Shown here piece after piece: positions 42,877 to 52,596 of a stretch of DNA of 64,000 nt (position 1 is its first letter; every line of letters starts with the position of its first letter). Both the position numbers and the translations under genes were made by a program. The stretch is taken from positions 62,001 through 126,000 of the forward strand of contig NZ_JACIEE010000008.1 of NCBI RefSeq assembly GCF_014196765.1, in the 5' to 3' direction. This DNA comes from Mycoplana azooxidifex. GTDB taxonomy: Bacteria; Pseudomonadota; Alphaproteobacteria; Rhizobiales; Rhizobiaceae. The notes under the pieces were generated by a model. The model saw nothing but the letters and a program-made list of their open reading frames with translations. It was not told where the DNA came from and did no database searches.

Positions 42877-43446
42877 GCGCGTTGAACCTTCAGGTTTTAG
42901 ATGCCGTCTCCAAGTCATGTTCGCCGATCCTCCCGCCATAGGCAAGGCCGATCCACTGCCGCGAATCTGCGTGCCTCGCCGCCGCCATGCCGTTTTTTGT
43001 CCAGCCTGCTCCGGTCGATCGGCGTGTCTCCTGGTGTATTCTTCAGAGTTTCAGTATGCATAAGTATAAAATAGGATTAGTAGTCATAGATTACGAAAGA
43101 AATCTCATTGATCTAAATTTTGTAGCTCACATTCATAATAAAGATAAGGAACAATCGTGATACCAAGTATAAAATATGTTATCTGTAATCTTCGAAAATG
43201 CGATAAGAATCCGATAGATAGGGAAATTTCATTCAAAGTAGACGTGTTATTATTGCAACAATTATGACGATCTATTTTAAAACAGGGGAGGCTATTCAAT
43301 TTTGTTGGTTGCACGGCAGCGGTCTGGCTGCAATGTGGCTGCAGCAGGTCAGGGCTTCCCGTCCCGGACATGCGTCAGTCGGACGGATGGACGAGGAGTT
43401 CGCCCGCCGACGCAATCGGATCAGAATGTTTGACTGGAGGTCAAAA
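42877..43446. other. Regulatory region of the porin cluster with an AT-rich island
   Basis: 570 bases between divergent porin genes. Bases about 43045-43300 are very AT-rich compared with the genome, with several TATAAAAT-like and TTATTATT stretches suitable as promoters. I see no convincing coding frame. A small RNA gene or multiple regulated promoters are possible. Confidence 0.5.
43428..43446 (+). promoter_or_regulatory. Leader hairpin presenting the Shine-Dalgarno, first ropA-like gene
   Basis: TTTGACTGGAGGTCAAA can fold with TTTGAC paired to GTCAAA and GGAG in the loop, directly before the ATG. The same element precedes the second porin gene at 44994-45012, with one mismatch in the stem. 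Confidence 0.5.
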
Positions 43447-44505
43447 ATGAACATCAAGAGCCTGCTTCTTGGCTCCGCTGCGGCACTCGCAGCAGTTTCC
43501 GGCGCACAGGCTGCCGACGCTATCGTCGCTGCCGAGCCCGAGCCGATGGAATACGTTCGCGTCTGCGACGCGTTCGGCACCGGCTACTTCTACATCCCCG
43601 GCACCGAGACCTGCCTGAAGATCGGCGGCTACGTCCGCGTCGACGTTTCCGGCGGCGACGTCAACGGTCAGGACACCTTCCCCGGTGGCGGTGGCGACTC
43701 CTGGCGGACCCGCACCCGTGTAGCCCTGCGTCTGTCCTCGGCGACCGACACCGAATACGGTGCGCTGAAGACCTTCACCGAAGTCCGCTTCGACCGTGAC
43801 GACAACAGCGATTCCGACAGCTACCTGCAGGAAGGTTACATCGAGCTCGGTGGCTTCCTGGTCGGTTACACCGACTCGGCCTACTCGAGCTTCACCGGCT
43901 TCGGCAACAACAACATCAACGACTACTATGACGTTGACTACGGTGACTTCCAGGCCACGCAGCTGACCTACAAGTACGACACGGGCGCCGGCTTCACCGC
44001 CGTCATCTCGCTCGAAGACGGCAGCGACAGCAACGACGACGGCTACAACACCTACACCGACTATGACAGCTACGTACCCAACGTCATCGCCGGTCTCGGC
44101 TATAACGGCGGCGTATGGCAGCTCCGTGCAGTCGGCGCCTACGACGATTACGCCGAAGAAGGCGCAATCAAGGTTCGCGGCGATGTGACCTTCGGTCCGG
44201 TCTCGCTGTTCGCGATGGGCGGCTGGAACACCGACGGCGATGTCCAGAACAAGTATGCCCGTTGGGATGGCGACTGGGCTGTCTGGCTCGGCGGCACCTA
44301 CACGCTGACCGAAAAGGCAACCATCAACGCTGGTGTCAACTTCGACGACGGCGACAACGTCGAAGCGGCGCTGAACGTTGCCTACCAGGTCGTTCCGGGC
44401 TTCACGGTCATTCCGGAACTCAACTACCGCAGCGACATGGACGAGAAGGCCGGCGCCGACGCCGAAGACTGGGGCGGCGTCATCCGCTTCCAGCGCAACT
44501 TCTAA
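43447..44505 (+). CDS. ropA: Outer-membrane porin, RopA type (first of tandem pair)
   Basis: 352 residues. Signal peptide NIKSLLLGSAAALAAVSGAQ then mature start at ADAIVAAEPEP, 16-strand general porin pattern with the family head VCDAFGTGYFYIPGTETCLK and C-terminal VIRFQRNF. Synonymous codon use is more optimised than in neighbours, suggesting high expression. A terminator follows 22 bases after the stop. The ATG at 43447 sits after GACTGGAGGTCAAAA. RopA porins form the main diffusion channel of rhizobial outer membranes. Confidence 0.95.
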   Translation: MNIKSLLLGSAAALAAVSGAQAADAIVAAEPEPMEYVRVCDAFGTGYFYIPGTETCLKIGGYVRVDVSGGDVNGQDTFPGGGGDSWRTRTRVALRLSSATDTEYGALKTFTEVRFDRDDNSDSDSYLQEGYIELGGFLVGYTDSAYSSFTGFGNNNINDYYDVDYGDFQATQLTYKYDTGAGFTAVISLEDGSDSNDDGYNTYTDYDSYVPNVIAGLGYNGGVWQLRAVGAYDDYAEEGAIKVRGDVTFGPVSLFAMGGWNTDGDVQNKYARWDGDWAVWLGGTYTLTEKATINAGVNFDDGDNVEAALNVAYQVVPGFTVIPELNYRSDMDEKAGADAEDWGGVIRFQRNF

Positions 44506-45012
44506 GTCCTCTTCGAATCAGACTGGAAAGCCCGGCCGTCGGCCGGGCTTTTTTCGTCCCCGGCTGCGATGATTCTCGATTCGAGACAGAATCGGGTGTT
44601 GCCGGCAGGAGCGATCTCATGCCTCTGCGGCCGGTCATCGGCCCCCAAACATTCCCTCGCGCCCCACCAGTCAACGGCTTCCCTCGTGAATCAGCCTGTT
44701 CGCGCTCCGGCTCGGGCGTCTTTTGCGCTCTGCTAAGTGCTGGGATCGTAAGGCCTTTTATTAACGCATCGTAAATTTTTCTGTACCCCGGTTACAGTTT
44801 TGTGTCCTTTGCGCAACACGGTAACCGGAAGGGTGTGCCAAACGCGTGCTTCCGGCGGTTTCAAGATTGCACCAAGTTCCCCGTTTTGTATTTTCAACTC
44901 CGGAAGCAGGGGCGGTGATCGTCCGCTTCTTGAAATTGGGGATGGGGCAGGGAACGCTGTCCTTCAGCAAAAAGACCCAGACCCGAATGAAACTTTTGAC
45001 TGGAGGTCAGAA
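44506..45012. other. Intergenic region between tandem porin genes
   Basis: 507 bases. It starts with the terminator at 44528-44554. An AT-rich patch with TTTATTAACGCATCG at 44757-44771 and TAAATTTTTCTGTA just after suggests a promoter for the second porin, leaving a leader of about 220 bases. No gene seen. Confidence 0.5.
44528..44554 (+). terminator. Rho-independent terminator of the first ropA-like gene
   Basis: Perfect 10-bp stem AAGCCCGGCC / GGCCGGGCTT with a 3-base loop, followed by TTTT. Confidence 0.9.
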
Positions 45013-46116
45013 ATGAACATCAAGAGCCTTCTTCTCGGCTCCGCTGCGGCTCTCGCAGCAGTATCCGGCGCACAGGCTGCCGACGCTATCGTCGCCGCCG
45101 AGCCGGAGCCGATGGAATACGTTCGCGTCTGCGACGCGTTCGGCACCGGTTACTTCTACATCCCGGGCACCGAAACCTGCCTCAAGATCGGCGGCTACCT
45201 CCGCGTTGAATGGCGTGGTGGTGACATCGAAGCCACTGGTCAGGACACGTTCCCGGGCGGCGGCGGCGACTCCTGGCAGACCCGTACCCGTGCAACCGTC
45301 AAGTTCTCGACGGCTACGGACACCGAATACGGCGCCCTGAAGACCTACGCTGAAGTTGAGTTCCAGAAGGACAACAACAACGGCGGCAGCACCAACCTGG
45401 CGCACGGCTACATCGAATTCGCCGGCTTCCTGATCGGCTTCACCGATTCGCTCTTCGCTGGCGGCTACATCGGTGGCGGCAACTCGAACAACGACTACAT
45501 CTTCGTCAACTACGGTGATACGGCTCGCAACCAGATCCGTTACACCTACGGCGATACGGATGCTGGCTTCTCGTTCACGGCCGCTGTTGAAGACAGCAGC
45601 GACGATCACGACGACTTCCTGGGTTCGCACAGCAACGTCGACACCTACGTCCCGAACGTAGTTGGCGGTCTTAGCTACTCGACCGGCGGCTTCCAGGCAT
45701 TCCTCGTCGGCGGCTACGACGGTGTCGCCGAAGAAGGCGCCATCAAGGGCCGTATCAACGCTACCTTCGGTGCCTTCAGCGCCTACGTAATGGCTGGCTG
45801 GAACACCGACGGCGACTACCGCAACGACTACGCTCAGTGGTACGGCGATTGGGCTGTCTGGCTCGGTGCGACCTACCAGTTCACCGACAAGCTGGCCATC
45901 TACAGCGACTTCAACTTCATGGATCAGGGCGTTACGGACGCTGCTGGTGACTTCACCGACACCGCGAAGTTCGAAGCTACGGTCGGCCTTAACTACGCAG
46001 TTGTTCCGGGCTTCCGGATCCGTCCGGAAGTTAGCTACGTTGCCGATTACGACCAGATCGGTGGCGACGAAGCCCAGGATTGGGGCGGCATGATCCGCTT
46101 CCAGCGCGACTTCTAA
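45013..46116 (+). CDS. Outer-membrane porin, RopA type (second of tandem pair)
   Basis: 367 residues. The signal peptide and first 70 residues are nearly identical to the upstream porin, including the leader around the start codon, so the two arose by tandem duplication. The middle, which would form surface loops, has diverged (for example GGYIGGGNSNNDYIFVNYGD). The C-terminus is MIRFQRDF. Codon usage again suggests strong expression. It has its own terminator. Permeability may differ from that of the first copy. Confidence 0.94.
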   Translation: MNIKSLLLGSAAALAAVSGAQAADAIVAAEPEPMEYVRVCDAFGTGYFYIPGTETCLKIGGYLRVEWRGGDIEATGQDTFPGGGGDSWQTRTRATVKFSTATDTEYGALKTYAEVEFQKDNNNGGSTNLAHGYIEFAGFLIGFTDSLFAGGYIGGGNSNNDYIFVNYGDTARNQIRYTYGDTDAGFSFTAAVEDSSDDHDDFLGSHSNVDTYVPNVVGGLSYSTGGFQAFLVGGYDGVAEEGAIKGRINATFGAFSAYVMAGWNTDGDYRNDYAQWYGDWAVWLGATYQFTDKLAIYSDFNFMDQGVTDAAGDFTDTAKFEATVGLNYAVVPGFRIRPEVSYVADYDQIGGDEAQDWGGMIRFQRDF

Positions 46117-46144
46117 TCTGATCTGACCTCGGTCATATTGGAGG

Positions 46145-46172
46145 GAGCCCGGCCGCAAGGCCGGGCTCTTGC
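46145..46172 (+). terminator. Terminator of the second ropA-like gene
   Basis: Stem GAGCCCGGCC / GGCCGGGCTC (46145-46154, 46159-46168) with a stable GCAA tetraloop, followed by TTG. A short T-run only, but the position and stem are convincing. Confidence 0.8.
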
Positions 46173-46322
46173 CGTTTCAGGGGTGCCGGAGACCGCATTA
46201 GGCTCGACCTAACTAGCCTCGAGCGACGTTAGGCCTCAGCCGGCATCGGGCAGACAAGGCGTTGCCCGCCGCCTCACCGGAATGCCAGGCGAAGTGCTGC
46301 GCGGATCTTCGACCCATTGGCC

Positions 46323-47207
46323 TCAGACGGTCAGCAGGAAATCCTTGATGGCCGCAAGCACGTCCGGCTTGTGGAGAAGCGGCGCGTGACCCTGGCCGGC
46401 GGCCGTGAAGGTCGTAAGCCTCGGATGGCGCCTCGCCATCGCGGCCAGCGTTCCCGGTGACAGCAGCGAGGAGTGCTCGCCACGGATAGCCAGCATGGGA
46501 AACGGGCGGAACGCGTCGAACTGGGCCCAGAGATCGGGCAGGGGGCCGGTCAGGTCCACTGCCAGCAATTGCCGGGCAATCGCTGGGTCGAAGTCGGCAA
46601 CGATTGCGCCGTCGCGCTCGACATAGATCGCATGCGCCATGTCGTGCCAGTCGTCTTGCGACAGCGCGGGAAAGGCCGCGCCATGCGTGTTTCGCAGGAT
46701 CGCAGCGGCCTCCTCCCAGTTGCCCGGTGTCTGCGGCCGGTTGAGATAGGCGGCGATTTCCTGCAGGCCCTTCGGTTCGATCACCGGTCCAATGTCGTTC
46801 AGGATGACGCCCTTCAGCCTGTGGGGGGCGGCGACGGCGAGGAGGTGGAGGATGAGCCCGCCGCGGGAGGTGCCCACGAACACCGCGTTCTCGATGCCGA
46901 GCGCCTCCAGCGCCGTCTCGACGTCGGCGCATTCGACGGCAAGCGTGTAGTTCGCCTTGTTGGCGTCCACCTCCGAGCGTCCCCTGCCGCGGTAGTCGAG
47001 CGCGACGACACGCCGGCCGAGTTCATCTGCGATCGTGCAGGCAAACGGGTGGAAGTCGCGCGCATTGCGGCTCAATCCGGCAAGGCAGACGATCGGCGCC
47101 CGTGAGTCGTCGGGGATAGCGGGCGGGTAGTCGCGGGCATGGAGCCTGAGGCCGTCGCGCGCGAAGAAGAAGCGTTCCCGGTAGGGTTGCGAGGTCTCGG
47201 CCGTCAT
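46323..47207 (-). CDS. Alpha/beta-hydrolase
   Basis: 294 residues. Oxyanion motif VCLAGLSRNARDFHPFA, nucleophile in GTSRGGL (GxSxGG type), an acid in the LAIRGEHSSLL region and the base His in GQGHAPLL. It resembles 3-oxoadipate-enol-lactonase-like or esterase members, but the substrate is not predictable. The ATG at 47207 follows GGCGGAGACCGG; an ATG at 47228 in the same frame is an alternative. Neighbours give no pathway hint. Confidence 0.87.
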   Translation of the reverse strand: MTAETSQPYRERFFFARDGLRLHARDYPPAIPDDSRAPIVCLAGLSRNARDFHPFACTIADELGRRVVALDYRGRGRSEVDANKANYTLAVECADVETALEALGIENAVFVGTSRGGLILHLLAVAAPHRLKGVILNDIGPVIEPKGLQEIAAYLNRPQTPGNWEEAAAILRNTHGAAFPALSQDDWHDMAHAIYVERDGAIVADFDPAIARQLLAVDLTGPLPDLWAQFDAFRPFPMLAIRGEHSSLLSPGTLAAMARRHPRLTTFTAAGQGHAPLLHKPDVLAAIKDFLLTV

Positions 47208-47360
47208 CCGGTCTCCGCCTGGGGACATGCATTTTCCCCAATATGCCGCAAGGCAGGCTTGCGGGACAGCCAGTCGCGAAGCAAATACTGCCGGCCGCGT
47301 TAAAGTCGGACGCATGGCTAGAGCAGCGGAGCGCAGCCTCCCGCCGGTCCGGCTCCCGAC

Positions 47361-49430
47361 CTATGACCGGCCGATGCGCAGGTCGTGAACGATATCGGCC
47401 TTCTGGCCGAGCCGTGTCTTGTAGACCTGATAGTTTTCCATCACGCGCTGGACGTAGCTGCGCGTCTCGGAGAATGGAATTTTCTCGACCCAGTCCACCA
47501 CCTCGTCGATAGGCTTTCCGCGTGGATCGCCGTAGCGCGCGATCCACTGGCCGACGCGGCGTGGGCCTGCATTGTAGGCGATGAAGGTCAGGATGTAGGA
47601 GCCGTTGAAATCGCTGATCTGCTCCCCGAGGAAATGCGCACCCAGCGTCGCGTTGTAGGCGGCATCGCTCGTCAGTTTCTCGGCGGAGTAGGCAAGCCCG
47701 TAGCGCTTCGCCACGCCCTTGGCGGTGCCGGGCAGGAGCTGCAGCAGGCCGCGCGCATTGGCCGGCGATACGGCCGCGGGGTTGAAGGCGCTCTCCTGCC
47801 GGGCGATGGCGTAGGCGAGCGCCTTGCCGGAGCCGGAGATGTTTGCGCTGGCCGGGATGACGCCGACCGGAAAGGCGAGTGCTGCGACGTCGATGCCGCG
47901 GCCGAACGCGATCTTGCCGATCTGCAACGAAAGCTGGTGGTCGCCGCCGGTCTCCGACCGCGCGGCCAGCAGCGCCAGTTCGCCGGGGCTTTGCAGTTCC
48001 TCGGCCAGCGCGCGGTAGAGGCTCGCGGCCCGCCATCCATGGCCCGCCATGGCCAGCCGGTCGATCGCGCGGACGGCCTCGCGCGACTGAAAGCGCACCC
48101 GTTCCTCCTGGCTGGGGGTCGGATAGGCCACGTTCAGGCTGGTCTGCCCGATCCGGGCCGCGGCGAGCTGGCCATAGTAGGTGCCGCCGAAGTTCGCAGC
48201 CTTCACAAAGTACTCGTTCGCCTGGGCGGAACCCTCAGCCTCGGCTGCTCGGCCCATCCAGTACCAGGCGCGCGAAACGGCCAGCGGCCGGTTCGAGACG
48301 CGCAGGATTTTCTGGAAATGCGTCGAGGCGGTCTTCGGATCGTGCATTCCCCGCAGCGCATACCAGCCGGCATGGAACTCCGCCTCGACGGTGTCGGTCT
48401 CGCTCTGGGCGGCGTGATGGGCGACCAGCCGGTAGGCGGCCGCGTACTTGTCCTGCTCGACGAGCCCGCGGCTGGCGATGCGCTGTTCCACCCACCAGGC
48501 CGAGGAGGCGGCCTTGTCGTCCTTCCGCGGCGCGCCCCTGGACAGAAGCTCCGCGGCGAGCGCGTAGTTCTCCGCCCGGTTGGCAAGCTCCGCCCGCAGA
48601 AACGCATAGGCCGGATCCTTGTGCCACGAGGGATCGACGGCCTTGACCAGCGCCTCGGCATTCTTCGCCTTGCCGATGACGGCTGCCCAGGCGCGATAGA
48701 GGGACTGGGCCTCGGCGAGATCGCCGAAACGCTGCGCCTGCTGCGTCCGCTCCCGGTAAAGCAGCATCTCCAGGCGCCGGCGATGGTCGGCGACCGTCAG
48801 AAGCGGGCCGAATTCGGACAGGATCTTCGTTTCCGTGTCGCGGTCGAGCGCATCGGCATGCCAATAGGGCCTGAGCGCGTCGAGTGCGGCCGCCTTGTCG
48901 CCCTTGGTGATCTTCGCGCGCGCCAGCGCCATGGCGCCTTCCACCGTCTCCGCCCGCGTCGTGCCGAAGGCGGCGATGACGGCGTCGGGGGCGGGGTTTT
49001 CGCGCGCCAGTGCCCGCTCGGAATTGGCACGCAGCGCCTTCAGTCCGGGCCAGCCCTTCAATGTCTTCTGTGCCGTCGCGATCTCGTAGGAGGGCACGCC
49101 GGTCTGGCCGGATACGGCGATCGCCCAAGTCAGGATATGCCGGTCGAGGCTGTCCTGCTGCATGGTCCCACGGATGCGCAGCGCCTCGGTCGGATCCCTG
49201 TTTGCAAGGGCGTCGAGGCCGTCTTTCAGGCTTTCGGAGACCTCGTCGGTCCCGGTGGCGTTTTCGATCGCGCCCATCGCCTCATGCGCGGGCATGCCGG
49301 CGGCAAAGCCGAGCGGCCGGGTGCGGGGCAGGGGCAGCCTGTCGTCCGCCAAGGTACCGGCCTGCACCGACGAGGCCAGCGCCCCCGCCGCCAGCAGGAT
49401 GATCGCCGCATAGCTGTTGGTCCTGGTCAT
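47361..49430 (-). CDS. Soluble lytic murein transglycosylase (Slt70-like)
   Basis: 689 residues with a signal peptide (TRTNSYAAIILLAAGALASS). A long alpha-superhelical U/L region (about 60-520) is rich in TPR-like helices. The C-terminal SLT domain carries catalytic Glu546 in RQESAFNP, followed by ARGLLQLLPGTA and FIAYNAGPRRV. It cleaves peptidoglycan glycan strands to 1,6-anhydro products in the periplasm. It is transcribed divergently from dapA, whose product leads to diaminopimelate for the same polymer. Confidence 0.94.
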   Translation of the reverse strand: MTRTNSYAAIILLAAGALASSVQAGTLADDRLPLPRTRPLGFAAGMPAHEAMGAIENATGTDEVSESLKDGLDALANRDPTEALRIRGTMQQDSLDRHILTWAIAVSGQTGVPSYEIATAQKTLKGWPGLKALRANSERALARENPAPDAVIAAFGTTRAETVEGAMALARAKITKGDKAAALDALRPYWHADALDRDTETKILSEFGPLLTVADHRRRLEMLLYRERTQQAQRFGDLAEAQSLYRAWAAVIGKAKNAEALVKAVDPSWHKDPAYAFLRAELANRAENYALAAELLSRGAPRKDDKAASSAWWVEQRIASRGLVEQDKYAAAYRLVAHHAAQSETDTVEAEFHAGWYALRGMHDPKTASTHFQKILRVSNRPLAVSRAWYWMGRAAEAEGSAQANEYFVKAANFGGTYYGQLAAARIGQTSLNVAYPTPSQEERVRFQSREAVRAIDRLAMAGHGWRAASLYRALAEELQSPGELALLAARSETGGDHQLSLQIGKIAFGRGIDVAALAFPVGVIPASANISGSGKALAYAIARQESAFNPAAVSPANARGLLQLLPGTAKGVAKRYGLAYSAEKLTSDAAYNATLGAHFLGEQISDFNGSYILTFIAYNAGPRRVGQWIARYGDPRGKPIDEVVDWVEKIPFSETRSYVQRVMENYQVYKTRLGQKADIVHDLRIGRS

Positions 49431-49729
49431 GAGGCGTCCCGCCCGCTGATTGTCCCCTGCGCGAAAGGCGCTTGCGAATCCGTCTCTATGATTAGCGTCT
49501 CGTTCTGTTAATGAAGGGTTACCGGAGGCTTCGGACCAGACAATCAGCGTCGCTGAGCCGCCCCGCTTTCCACCGCAAGCGAGGCAGTCCGCGCTTGTCC
49601 GGAGGGAGTGGGAAAACGCCGCGTCCGCCGCTTGCCGCCCGACCGCCACATGACTATGGTGCGGCAGCTTTAATCAAGGAATACGGCCAAAGGATGGGGT
49701 TGCCGCCCCTCTGGCCTCAGGAGTTCTCG

Positions 49730-50614
49730 ATGTTCAAGGGGTCCATGCCCGCTCTCGTTACCCCCTTTGCCGAAAGCGGCGAGGTGGATGAAGCCGCCTT
49801 CGCAGCACACGTCGAGTGGCAGATCAAAGAGGGCAGCCACGGCCTGGTCCCGGTCGGCACCACGGGCGAATCCCCCACGCTCTCGCACGCCGAACACAAG
49901 CGGGTGGTCGAGCTCTGCATCGAGGTCGCAGCAGGCCGCGTGCCCGTGATCGCCGGCGCCGGCTCCAACAACACGCGCGAGGCGATCGAGCTTGCGGCGC
50001 ATGCCGAAAAGGCCGGCGCCGATGCGATCCTGGTCGTCACGCCCTACTACAACAAGCCGACGCAGAAGGGGCTCTTTGCCCACTATGCGGCGATTGCCGA
50101 AGCCGTGAAGCTGCCGATCGTGATCTACAACATTCCCGGCCGCTCCGTCGTCGACATGTCGCCGGAGACGATGGGCGCGCTGCACAAGGCCCATCCCTCG
50201 ATCATGGGCGTCAAGGATGCGACCGGCAGGATCGAGCGCGTTTCCGAACAGCGCATCGCCTGCGGCAAGGGTTTCGTGCAGCTGTCGGGCGAGGATGCCA
50301 CCGCGCTCGGCTTCAACGCCCATGGCGGCGTCGGCTGTATCTCGGTGACAGCCAACGTCGCTCCGAGGCTCTGTGCCGAGTTCCAGACCGCGACGCTCGC
50401 CGGAAACTATGCCAAGGCGCTGGAATACCAGGATCGGCTGATGCCGCTGCACAAAGCGATCTTCCTGGAACCCGGCCTGTGCGGTGCCAAGTACGGCCTG
50501 CACCGCCTGCGCGGCATGAGCCGCAAGGTGCGCTCGCCGCTGCTGTCGACGCTGGAGCCCTCGACCGAGGCGGCGATCGACGCGGCGCTGCGGCACGCCG
50601 GCCTGTTGAACTGA
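49730..50614 (+). CDS. dapA: 4-hydroxy-tetrahydrodipicolinate synthase
   Basis: 294 residues. It condenses pyruvate with aspartate semialdehyde, the first committed step to diaminopimelate and lysine. Catalytic Lys162 (GVKDATG) forms the pyruvate Schiff base. Tyr133 (VIYNIPGR) and Thr44/45 ([11 protein letters not shown]) complete the proton relay. Length is standard. The ATG at 49730 was chosen because it gives the family N-terminus [13 protein letters not shown]; a longer reading upstream has no support. smpB follows 5 bases after the stop. Confidence 0.97.
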   Translation: MFKGSMPALVTPFAESGEVDEAAFAAHVEWQIKEGSHGLVPVGTTGESPTLSHAEHKRVVELCIEVAAGRVPVIAGAGSNNTREAIELAAHAEKAGADAILVVTPYYNKPTQKGLFAHYAAIAEAVKLPIVIYNIPGRSVVDMSPETMGALHKAHPSIMGVKDATGRIERVSEQRIACGKGFVQLSGEDATALGFNAHGGVGCISVTANVAPRLCAEFQTATLAGNYAKALEYQDRLMPLHKAIFLEPGLCGAKYGLHRLRGMSRKVRSPLLSTLEPSTEAAIDAALRHAGLLN

Positions 50615-50619
50615 GGTAA

Positions 50620-51102
50620 ATGATGGCGCTCAAGGCCAAGCCGACGACGGTGAAGAAGGTCGTTGCGGAAAACCGCAAGGCCCGCTTCAACTACGAGATC
50701 ATGGATACCTACGAGGCCGGCCTGGTGCTGACCGGCACCGAGGTCAAGTCGCTGCGCGAGGGCAAGGCCAACATCGCCGAATCCTACGCCTCCGACGAGG
50801 GCGGCGAGATCTGGCTGATCAATTCCTACCTGCCGGAATACCTGCAGGCCAACCGCTTCAACCACGAGACCCGCCGCCGCCGCAAGTTGCTGCTGTCCAA
50901 GCGCGAGATGCATCGGCTGCAGACCGCGATCAATCGTGAAGGCATGACGCTGGTGCCGTTGAAGATCTATTTCAACGATCGCGGCCGGGCGAAGCTGGAA
51001 CTGGCGCTGGCAAAGGGCAAGAAGCTGCACGACAAGCGCGAGACCGCCAAGGAACGCGACTGGAACCGCCAGAAGAGCAGGCTCCTGAAGGATCGCGGAT
51101 AG
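50620..51102 (+). CDS. smpB: SsrA-binding protein SmpB
   Basis: 160 residues. It binds tmRNA and brings it to stalled ribosomes for trans-translation. The OB-fold blocks [34 protein letters not shown] and the basic C-terminal tail ([20 protein letters not shown]) that enters the mRNA channel are complete. It probably shares a transcript with dapA. Start codon is one of two consecutive ATGs at 50620 and 50623. Confidence 0.97.
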   Translation: MMALKAKPTTVKKVVAENRKARFNYEIMDTYEAGLVLTGTEVKSLREGKANIAESYASDEGGEIWLINSYLPEYLQANRFNHETRRRRKLLLSKREMHRLQTAINREGMTLVPLKIYFNDRGRAKLELALAKGKKLHDKRETAKERDWNRQKSRLLKDRG

Positions 51103-51134
51103 CGGCGACCCTTCGATCTCTATGACGGGCAGTT

Positions 51135-51569
51135 CTAGAACTGCCGGTAGAGCTTGCTGACCAGCGATTCGGACGCCAACGCCGGGGCCGAAACCGGCTG
51201 CGGCGCAGGTGACGCCGGCGCGGCCTGCTTCGCGGCGGGGCCGGAGGATGCCATGAGCGAGGACAACAGCGCGGTCACCTGGGTGCTCTCCATCGTGAGC
51301 CTTGCAGAAGCGTCGCTTCCGCCTGCGGAAGCCGGCGCGGTCTGCGTCTGCTGCGGCGCCGGCGTGGCAGGATAGCCGGCCGGACCGTACAGGAAGGCAA
51401 GCGCCCCGCCGTCGTCGTCGAAGCTGTCGGAGACGGAGGGCAGGGGACGCGCAGGCGCCAGCGCCGCCAGAGCCGCAGCCGCGGCATCACTGCGCGAACT
51501 GCGTGGCTGCGATCGTTCCGCGGCCAGATGGTGGGCGGCACCATTGATGGTTGAAATTGCGCTCAGCAT
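51135..51569 (-). CDS. Hypothetical Ala/Pro-rich protein
   Basis: 144 residues, rich in Ala, Ser and Pro, largely predicted disordered (QTQTAPASAGGSDASARL ... PAAKQAAPASPAPQPVSAP), with a more ordered TMESTQVTALLSSLMASS segment and a C-terminal SLVSKLYRQF. No recognised domain. It lies convergent to smpB. The reading frame has normal GC-rich third positions; coding is likely, function unknown. Confidence 0.6.
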   Translation of the reverse strand: MLSAISTINGAAHHLAAERSQPRSSRSDAAAAALAALAPARPLPSVSDSFDDDGGALAFLYGPAGYPATPAPQQTQTAPASAGGSDASARLTMESTQVTALLSSLMASSGPAAKQAAPASPAPQPVSAPALASESLVSKLYRQF

Positions 51570-51721
51570 TTTCCGGGCGTGTCTCCTGCACAGGAGGCCT
51601 GCATATCATCTCTTCGTGGAAAAAGGATAAGCCGGATGCTTCGCATTTTATCGAGTTCGCCTTGTCGCGTTTTCCCTGCGGGCGACGGTTTCGCCCGCAT
51701 GGCGGCGAAGCGACCTGGCGG

Positions 51722-52303
51722 TCAGGTCTGCACGTCTTCCGCCGGGTGCGGCTCGGTCTGCCGCGGGGGGCGTTCGGACGGGTCGCGCCCGATTTCCGCC
51801 TTCAGCGAGACGAGGTCGATGAAGTAGTCGGCCTGCCGGCGCAGGTCGTCGGCAATCATCGGCGGCTGCGTCGACATCGTGGAGACGACCGACACCTTGC
51901 GGCCCCTGCGCTGCAGCGCTTCCACCAGCGTCGTAAAGTCGCCGTCGCCGGAGAAGATCACCAGGTGGTCGACGGTTTCGGACTGCTCCATGGCATCGAT
52001 GGCAAGCTCGATGTCCATGTTGCCCTTGATCTTGCGGCGCCCGAGGGAATCGGTGAATTCCTTGGCCGGCTTGGTCACGACCTTGTAGCCGTTGTAGTCC
52101 AGCCAGTCGATCAGCGGGCGGATCGAGGAGTATTCCTGGTCCTCGATCAGCGCGGTGTAATAATAGGCGCGCAGCAGGTATCCCCGCTTCTGGAAGGCCT
52201 TCAGCAGCTTGCGGTAGTCGATGTCGAACCCGAGTGTACGCGATGCGGCATAGAGGTTTGCGCCGTCGATAAAGAGTGCGATCTTTTCGCGGGGGTCAAA
52301 CAT
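51722..52303 (-). CDS. NYN-domain (LabA/DUF88-like) putative nuclease
   Basis: 193 residues. A PIN-like NYN fold with the acidic catalytic set: IALFIDGANLY (Asp14), IKGNMDIELAIDAME and FSGDGDFTTLVEALQRRG. LabA/DUF88 proteins are predicted metal-dependent RNases, some linked to transcription or stress control. The C-terminal 25 residues are disordered. It lies divergent to rpoZ, in the position usual for rhizobia. RNA target unknown. Confidence 0.9.
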   Translation of the reverse strand: MFDPREKIALFIDGANLYAASRTLGFDIDYRKLLKAFQKRGYLLRAYYYTALIEDQEYSSIRPLIDWLDYNGYKVVTKPAKEFTDSLGRRKIKGNMDIELAIDAMEQSETVDHLVIFSGDGDFTTLVEALQRRGRKVSVVSTMSTQPPMIADDLRRQADYFIDLVSLKAEIGRDPSERPPRQTEPHPAEDVQT

Positions 52304-52596
52304 TCATTCTTATCCTTTTTGCAGAAAGCGCTTGAAATATCTGCGTGAGTCGGGAAAAGGCCACGAATGTCCAACTCCCAAACATTACGAAGCGATGATA
52401 TACAGGATCTAGGGCAGGGCCTAGAAATTTCCAAGCAAACTTAGGTTGAATACGCTGAAATTGCGCGCTGATCCCCGCGCGACATGCCGTACCGGGTCGA
52501 CGAACGCGCCGGGCAAGGAAAAACTTGAATTTGCCGGCCATTGATTGTATCGGGGCATCCAAGCTCCAGAATTTCTAAGACCGCAAAGGACAGGCA

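Noticed and set aside
43105-43371. An 88-codon minus-strand frame in the AT-rich island
   Set aside because: It has no ribosome-binding site and irregular composition with no family resemblance. Open frames are expected by chance here, and it overlaps the probable ropA leader.
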